From Chloroflexota bacterium (GTDB taxonomy: Bacteria > Chloroflexota > Limnocylindria > Limnocylindrales > CSP1-4): a stretch of 5,441 bases of DNA. The notes below the pieces were generated by a model. That model searched no databases, was not told the origin of the DNA, and saw only the letters and a list, made by a program, of their open reading frames with translations. The stretch spans positions 1 to 5,441 of the forward strand of contig JAICUV010000233.1 of the NCBI GenBank assembly GCA_025935655.1. The letters run 5' to 3'. The number at the start of each line of letters is the position of its first letter. The stretch's first letter is position 1. Both the position numbers and the translations under genes were made by a program. Below, piece by piece: positions 1 to 3,439 of this stretch.

Positions 1-501
1 CGGACGGAGGCGGTGCACGGCGCGCTGTCGCGCCTCGGACCCGACCTGCTCCGCGATCCGTTCGACATCGACGAGGCGATCCGCCGGCTGCGCGATCCCT
101 CGCGCGCGACCACGAGCATCGCGGAGGCGCTCCTCGACCAGCGGGCCCTCGCCGGCTTCGGCATCGTCTACAAGAGCGAGGTCCTGTTCATCGAGCGCGT
201 GTCGCCGTTCGCGCTCGTCGGCAGCCTCGACGATGCCACCCTCCGGCGCCTCGTGGAGACCGCGAAGCGGCTCCTGCGGGCGAACGCGTTCCGCCCGTCG
301 CGCGGTGCCGAGCGCGTCACCACCGAGGGCAACCGCGCCGCGGACGGCCCGCTGTGGGTCTACCGGCGCAGCGGCCGACCGTGCCGCCGCTGCGGGACGA
401 CGATCCGGTCCGCGACCCAGGGGACCGCGCTGCCGCGGCTCACGTGGTGGTGCCCTGCCTGTCAGCCCGAGGTGGAGGGGGCTTCCGCCGGTCGCGCATG
501 A
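1..501 (+). CDS. Fpg/Nei-family DNA glycosylase / AP lyase, C-terminal part (5' end outside window)
   Basis: This is the C-terminal 166 residues of a formamidopyrimidine-DNA glycosylase/endonuclease VIII family base-excision repair enzyme, which removes oxidised bases and nicks the abasic site. The reading frame is open from base 1, so the catalytic N-terminus (Pro-Glu) lies outside the window; the GTG at 13 is inside the domain and is not the start. Using in-window numbering, the helix-two-turn-helix region includes LLDQRALAGFGIVYKSEVLF (about residues 45-64). A zinc finger follows, with Cys128, Cys131, Cys151 and Cys154 in PCRRCGT...WWCPACQ. Arg146, just before the second Cys pair, matches the position of the family's DNA-contacting finger Arg. 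The LWVYRR lead-in and the YKSEVLF wording resemble the Nei2-type enzymes of high-GC bacteria. One oddity is Ile55 where the family normally has Asn (GxGNxY). The family call is secure; the subfamily is an inference. Confidence 0.9.
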   Translation, partial: RTEAVHGALSRLGPDLLRDPFDIDEAIRRLRDPSRATTSIAEALLDQRALAGFGIVYKSEVLFIERVSPFALVGSLDDATLRRLVETAKRLLRANAFRPSRGAERVTTEGNRAADGPLWVYRRSGRPCRRCGTTIRSATQGTALPRLTWWCPACQPEVEGASAGRA

Positions 502-502
502 T

Positions 503-525
503 GCACGGGCGAATGGGTCCCGTGC
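503..525 (+). terminator. Hairpin directly after the glycosylase stop, possible terminator
   Basis: A perfect 7-bp inverted repeat, GCACGGG at 503-509 and CCCGTGC at 519-525 with a 9-nt loop, starts two bases after the stop codon at 499-501. Its position suggests transcription termination or mRNA 3'-end protection. There is no T-tract, which is common in very GC-rich genomes but leaves termination unproven. A competing longer-range pairing joins GGCGAATG (508-515) to CATTCGCC (548-555), so the RNA could fold in more than one way. Confidence 0.35.
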
Positions 526-569
526 CCCGGGAACGATTCGGCGCGCTCATTCGCCTTTCGGTCTCGAAC

Positions 570-852
570 ACGGCCCCCGCAGGACGAGTCGACACCCATG
601 CTCTCGTCCTGAATGCGGACGGAAGCGGCCTGCACCCCCTGGGCGGGCCCGCAGGGTCAGAACCCGCCCACCCGGCCGATCGCGATCATGGAGGTCGCGA
701 CCGGGATGTAGCGAAGTCGGCCAGACCTCCGTGAACGGGTTCGCGGATGGGGCTGGTCGCCGGACGGCCACGCGCTCATCGCGACCGACGACCCGGGCAC
801 GATCAACGTCGTCGACGCGCAGACCGCCCGCCCGGCTATGGTTCCCCCATGA
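570..852 (+). pseudogene. Decayed C-terminal fragment of a TolB/WD40-like beta-propeller gene
   Basis: Two pieces in different frames together resemble one end of a PD40/TolB-like beta-propeller. In the frame of base 600, a segment reads HALVLNADGSGLHPL (600-641 plus flanks), close to the common propeller phrase 'xxMNADGSGxxxL'. In the frame of base 661 the sequence reads IAIMEVATGM, then a TAG at 709-711. It continues in the same frame through GWGWSPDGHALIATDDPG and TINVVDAQT, ending at a TGA at 850-852. WSPDG is the hallmark of this repeat, and DPGTINVVDAQT fits the strand that follows. The frame change between about 642 and 660, the internal stop and the lack of a start or upstream blades argue for a broken remnant. 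The TGA overlaps the ATG of the next small gene, which is probably chance. The limits are approximate. Confidence 0.5.
837..842 (+). promoter_or_regulatory. Putative -10 box (TATGGT) for leaderless expression of the small gene at 849
   Basis: TATGGT lies six bases before the ATG at 849, the spacing expected when transcription begins at or next to the start codon. No purine-rich ribosome site precedes that ATG, which also suits leaderless expression. The context GGCTATGGT nearly repeats the GGCTATGCT found before the kinase gene. I see no convincing -35 box. The call rests on position and similarity only. Confidence 0.4.
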
Positions 853-1127
853 CCGCGATCACCGTGCGCTGCGAACCCGCCGCCGGTGGCTGGACGTGCC
901 AGGTGTCCGTCGATGACGGCGACGGACGGCCGACGGCGCACGTCGTCACGGTCGCGGCGACCGACCTCGCCCGCCTGGACCCGCGAGCTGAGACGCCGGA
1001 CGAGCTCGTCCGGCGCAGCTTCGACTTCCTCCTCGCCCGCGAGCCGACGTCGTCCATCCTGGCTCGATTCGACCTGATGGTCATCGCCCGCTACTTCCCC
1101 GAGTTCGAGCACACGATCCGGCGGTAG
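849..1127 (+). CDS. Small hypothetical protein, 92 aa
   Basis: This short protein has no function I can assign. The N-terminal half (about residues 1-38, MTAITVRCEP...VVTVAA) has alternating hydrophobic residues typical of beta strands, with Trp and Cys in GWTCQV. It resembles a small beta-sheet domain carrying polar, Asp-rich turns. The C-terminal half looks helical and ends in LARFDLMVIARYFPEFEHTI, with charged and aromatic residues spaced as on an amphipathic helix. There is no signal peptide, membrane segment or metal motif. From memory, similar short proteins ending in 'ILxRFDLxVIxRYFPEYE' occur in other high-GC bacteria, which supports it being real, but this is unverified. ATG at 849 is the only sensible start and sits six bases after a TATGGT box. 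It appears to be its own transcription unit, 78 bases ahead of the kinase start. Confidence 0.75.
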   Translation: MTAITVRCEPAAGGWTCQVSVDDGDGRPTAHVVTVAATDLARLDPRAETPDELVRRSFDFLLAREPTSSILARFDLMVIARYFPEFEHTIRR

Positions 1128-1159
1128 GGAGCGAGCGCATCTCCGTGACGGCCCGCGGC

Positions 1160-1165
1160 TATGCT
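1160..1165 (+). promoter_or_regulatory. Putative -10 box (TATGCT) for the two-component operon
   Basis: TATGCT in the context GGCTATGCTCC matches the consensus-like -10 pattern TAnnnT and repeats the motif before the small gene at 849. It lies about 40 bases ahead of the chosen kinase start, leaving a short leader that contains a hairpin. If it is the promoter, the ATG at 1161, which lies inside the box, cannot be the start codon; this supports the GTG at 1206. No clear -35 element is visible. Confidence 0.4.
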
Positions 1166-1174
1166 CCGGGGAGA

Positions 1175-1190
1175 CCGGCCCCCAGGCCGG
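1175..1190 (+). other. Leader hairpin upstream of the sensor kinase
   Basis: CCGGCC (1175-1180), a CCCA loop and GGCCGG (1185-1190) form a perfect 6-bp stem with a tetraloop. It lies between the putative -10 box and the GTG start. It could stabilise the leader or affect translation, though short GC stems are common by chance at this base composition. Confidence 0.25.
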
Positions 1191-1205
1191 CATCGCGGGG
1201 TACGC

Positions 1206-2615
1206 GTGGCTCGACAGGGGCGCTCCGTCCGACTCCGCTGGCTCCTCGTGCTGGTGCCGGCGCTGGTGGTCGGCGTCCTCGAGCTCCTCAGCGACACCGT
1301 CCTCGACGAGTCGCTGCCGTTCCCCTGGGACACCATCCTCGTGACCGTCGCCGTGCTGCTCATCGGCGCCGCGCTCGCGGGCGTCGCCTTCCGACGGATC
1401 GACACGCTGACGGGAACGCTCGTCGCCAGGAACGAGGACCTCGAGGCCAGGGGCGCGGCCGCCCGGGCGCTCAACCGGGTCAGCGTCGCGATCGCCTCCA
1501 TGACCGACGTGGAGGACGTCCTGCAGGCGGTCGTCGATCACGCCCGCGAGCTGCTCGTCGCGGACGTGGCCGTCCTGCTGCTCGAGGGGCAGGACGGCGA
1601 GCTCCACGCGCGGGCGTCCGCCGGCGCCGTCGCCACGGTGCCGCACCTCCCATCGGTCACCGGTGTGCCCGCTCGAGACGCGATCGCCGGCGGGCCGCCC
1701 GATGCCGACCGCGGCACGCCGCGCGACCCGGACGGACCCCGCAACCCGGCCGACGCGCTGCTCCCGTTCGTCCAACCGGGCAGCGCCACCGTCCGCCTCT
1801 CCGCGCCGCTGCAGCGCGGCGGCCAGACGATCGGGCTGCTCGGGATCGGCGCGGCCACGACGCGGGGCTTCGACGCGGACGAGGTCGAGACGCTGGCGTC
1901 GCTCGCCAACCAGGCCACGATCGCGCTGGAGCACGCGCGCCTCGAGGCCCGACTCCGGGAGCTCGCGGTCGTCGAGGAGCGGGAGCGGATCGCGCGCGAG
2001 CTCCACGACGGCATCGCCCAGGTGCTGGGCTACGTGAACACGAAGTCACAGGCGATCGACGGCTACCTGGCCGCGGGCCGGATCGACGAGGCGCGGACGC
2101 AGGTCGCCGAGCTGGGGGCGGCGGCCCGGGCGGTGTACGTGGACGTCCGCGAGGCCATCCTCGGCCTGCGCAGCCCGCTCGAGCCGGGACAGGGGATCGG
2201 GATGGCGATCGAGACCCACGCCAGGCGGGTGGCCGAGGACTCGCGGTTCACGCTGGACGTCCTGATCACGCCCGAGGCGCGTGACCTGCGGCTCCCGCCG
2301 GAGACCGGCGCGCAGGTGTACCGGATCGCCCAGGAGGCGCTGACGAACATCCGCAAGCACGCCGGCGCGAACCGGGTCCGGATCCGGATGGAGACGACTG
2401 CAGGGACGCTGCGGCTCACGATCGGCGACGACGGCCGGGGGCTGGCCCCGGCGCCGCACGGCGATCCCGCGCCGGACGTCCCGCGCTACGGCCTGCGCTC
2501 GATGCGGGAACGCGCCGAGTCGATCGGGGCCGTGCTCGATGTCGCGGACGACCCGGGCGGCGGCGTCCGGGTCCGCCTCGTGCTCCCGCTCGCCGCCGCC
2601 GTCGAGGTGGCCTGA
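1206..2615 (+). CDS. Membrane sensor histidine kinase (two TM, GAF, HisKA_3, HATPase_c)
   Basis: This 469-aa kinase autophosphorylates a histidine and passes the phosphate to a partner regulator. Two hydrophobic segments (about residues 12-28 and 43-61), separated by a short loop, anchor it in the membrane. A coiled stretch near 65-88 leads into a GAF-like sensory domain (about 88-245), which carries a Pro/Asp/Gly-rich insert at about 153-182. The HisKA_3 dimerisation helix follows, with ERERIARELHDG and the phospho-acceptor His267. The HATPase_c domain has the N box QEALTNIRKHA (Asn381), the G1 box GDDGRGL (407-413), YGLRSMRERA (from 428) and a GGGVRV end. All key residues are present. The GTG start at 1206 follows a GGGG run at 1197-1200 and gives a normal basic N-terminus before the first membrane helix. 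The in-frame ATG at 1161 lies inside the likely -10 box. This type pairs with NarL/LiaR-like regulators, as found next door. The signal sensed is unknown. Confidence 0.92.
   Translation: MARQGRSVRLRWLLVLVPALVVGVLELLSDTVLDESLPFPWDTILVTVAVLLIGAALAGVAFRRIDTLTGTLVARNEDLEARGAAARALNRVSVAIASMTDVEDVLQAVVDHARELLVADVAVLLLEGQDGELHARASAGAVATVPHLPSVTGVPARDAIAGGPPDADRGTPRDPDGPRNPADALLPFVQPGSATVRLSAPLQRGGQTIGLLGIGAATTRGFDADEVETLASLANQATIALEHARLEARLRELAVVEERERIARELHDGIAQVLGYVNTKSQAIDGYLAAGRIDEARTQVAELGAAARAVYVDVREAILGLRSPLEPGQGIGMAIETHARRVAEDSRFTLDVLITPEARDLRLPPETGAQVYRIAQEALTNIRKHAGANRVRIRMETTAGTLRLTIGDDGRGLAPAPHGDPAPDVPRYGLRSMRERAESIGAVLDVADDPGGGVRVRLVLPLAAAVEVA
2604..2610 (+). promoter_or_regulatory. Ribosome binding site for the response regulator, inside the kinase 3' end
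   Basis: GAGGTGG within the last codons of the kinase sits six bases before the GTG at 2617. It supports that GTG as the start and indicates coupled translation of kinase and regulator. Confidence 0.5.
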
Positions 2616-2616
2616 C

Positions 2617-3261
2617 GTGCGCATCCTCCTCGCCGACGACCACGCGCTGTTCCGGGACGGCGTCGCGTCGCTCCTCACCGCATGGGGCCACGAGGTCGTG
2701 GGGCAGGCCGCGGACGCCACGACCGCCGTCGCGATGACGCTCGAGCGCCGCCCGGACCTCGTGCTCATGGACGTCGCGATGCCGGGCGGCGGGATGACGG
2801 CGACCCGGGAGATCGCCGCCGCGGCGCCGTCGATCGCGATCGTCATGCTCACCGCGAGCGAGGACGTCGACGACCTGTTCGACGCGATCAAGGCCGGCGC
2901 GCGCGGCTACCTGCTCAAGAACCTCGAGGCGGCGGAGCTGCGGGGGATGCTCGATGCGGTCGGCCGTGGCGAGGCCGCGATCACGCCGGCCATCGCGGCC
3001 CGGATCCTGGCCGAGCTGGCTCGCCCCGCGGTCCGGGTCGAGGCCCCGGCGCCGGGGCCGGACGCGCTCACCGAGCGCGAGCTCGACGTCCTCCGCCTCG
3101 TCGTGGCGCGAGAGCGCAACAAGGAGATCGCCGGGGACCTCGGGATCTCCGAGAACACCGTGAAGTTCCACCTGCGCAACATCCTCGACAAGCTCCACGC
3201 CCACAGCCGGACCGAGATCGTCGCCCGCGCGATGCGCGAGAAGCTCGTCGACCCGGGCTGA
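2617..3261 (+). CDS. NarL/FixJ-family response regulator
   Basis: This 214-aa regulator has a receiver domain (about residues 1-118) and a LuxR-type helix-turn-helix (about 151-212). It takes phosphate from the kinase and binds DNA, most likely as a dimer. The receiver has the acidic pair Asp7-Asp8 in LLADDHALFRDGV, the phospho-acceptor Asp52 in LVLMDVAMPGG, the switch Thr79 in VMLTAS and Lys101 in GYLLKN, so it looks fully active. The output domain reads LTERELDVLRLV, then NKEIAGDLGISENTVKFHL, the classic NarL/FixJ fold, ending near LHAHSRTEIVARA. An Ala/Pro-rich linker (about 135-148) joins the domains. GTG at 2617 begins right at the first beta strand, one base after the kinase stop, so the two genes form an operon. 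Length is normal for the family. Its target genes cannot be read from the sequence; the palindrome at 3319-3334 is one candidate site. Confidence 0.95.
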   Translation: MRILLADDHALFRDGVASLLTAWGHEVVGQAADATTAVAMTLERRPDLVLMDVAMPGGGMTATREIAAAAPSIAIVMLTASEDVDDLFDAIKAGARGYLLKNLEAAELRGMLDAVGRGEAAITPAIAARILAELARPAVRVEAPAPGPDALTERELDVLRLVVARERNKEIAGDLGISENTVKFHLRNILDKLHAHSRTEIVARAMREKLVDPG

Positions 3262-3281
3262 CCGCCAGCCCGATCCGGAGG

Positions 3282-3303
3282 GCGGCCGCGTGCCGGCGGC
3301 CGC
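3282..3303 (+). terminator. NotI-site hairpin after the two-component operon, possible terminator
   Basis: Two copies of GCGGCCGC (3282-3289 and 3296-3303), separated by GTGCCG, form a perfect 8-bp stem with a 6-nt loop, 20 bases after the regulator stop. Each copy is itself a palindrome, so the element is both a direct and an inverted repeat. The position suits termination, but no T-run follows, so function is uncertain. Confidence 0.4.
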
Positions 3304-3318
3304 GCCGTGGACGTGCCT

Positions 3319-3334
3319 GACGGACCGGTCCGTC
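3319..3334 (+). promoter_or_regulatory. Perfect 16-bp palindrome, candidate operator
   Basis: GACGGACCGGTCCGTC is identical to its reverse complement over all 16 bases, with the symmetry centre between 3326 and 3327. It lies about 105 bases before the flavoprotein start and 57 bases after the regulator stop. The gapless dyad is the form expected for a dimeric regulator's site. It could also act as RNA structure. No second copy was noticed in the window. Confidence 0.4.
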
Positions 3335-3360
3335 CGGCCCCCGGCCCCACCCGATGGGAC

Positions 3361-3389
3361 GGGCGCCCCACCCATTCGAAGGGGCGTTC
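3361..3389 (+). other. Imperfect hairpin in the flavoprotein upstream region
   Basis: GGGCGCCCC (3361-3369) can pair with GGGGCGTTC (3381-3389) across an 11-nt loop, giving nine pairs, two of them G-U. The loop contains TTCGAA overlapping the stem edge. It could act as a leader structure or as part of a terminator for the upstream operon. The G-U pairs mean it is stronger as RNA read from the + strand than from the opposite strand. Confidence 0.3.
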
Positions 3390-3426
3390 CCTCGCGCCGC
3401 GCAGCCGACGATGCTCGCCTCGCCAC

Positions 3427-3433
3427 AAGGAGG
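3427..3433 (+). promoter_or_regulatory. Strong ribosome binding site (AAGGAGG) for the flavoprotein
   Basis: AAGGAGG, a near-perfect anti-16S complement, ends six bases before the ATG at 3440. It is by far the best ribosome site in the window and fixes the start of the large iron-sulfur flavoprotein. A weak -10-like GATGCT lies at 3410-3415, but no promoter can be called with confidence. Confidence 0.85.
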
Positions 3434-3439
3434 CGGCTC

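Noticed and set aside
13..15. GTG as the start of a short glycosylase-like protein.
   Set aside because: The frame is open to the window edge and the family needs its N-terminal catalytic domain, so the gene is cut by the window, not naturally short.
1161..1205. ATG at 1161 as start of the kinase, adding 15 residues.
   Set aside because: The ATG lies within the likely TATGCT -10 box and has no ribosome site. The added residues are Arg/Gly-rich and precede a normal membrane-protein N-terminus at GTG 1206.
657..2006. A 449-codon open frame on the minus strand.
   Set aside because: It runs antisense to the small gene and the kinase, has no recognisable motif, and its composition is that of a shadow frame.
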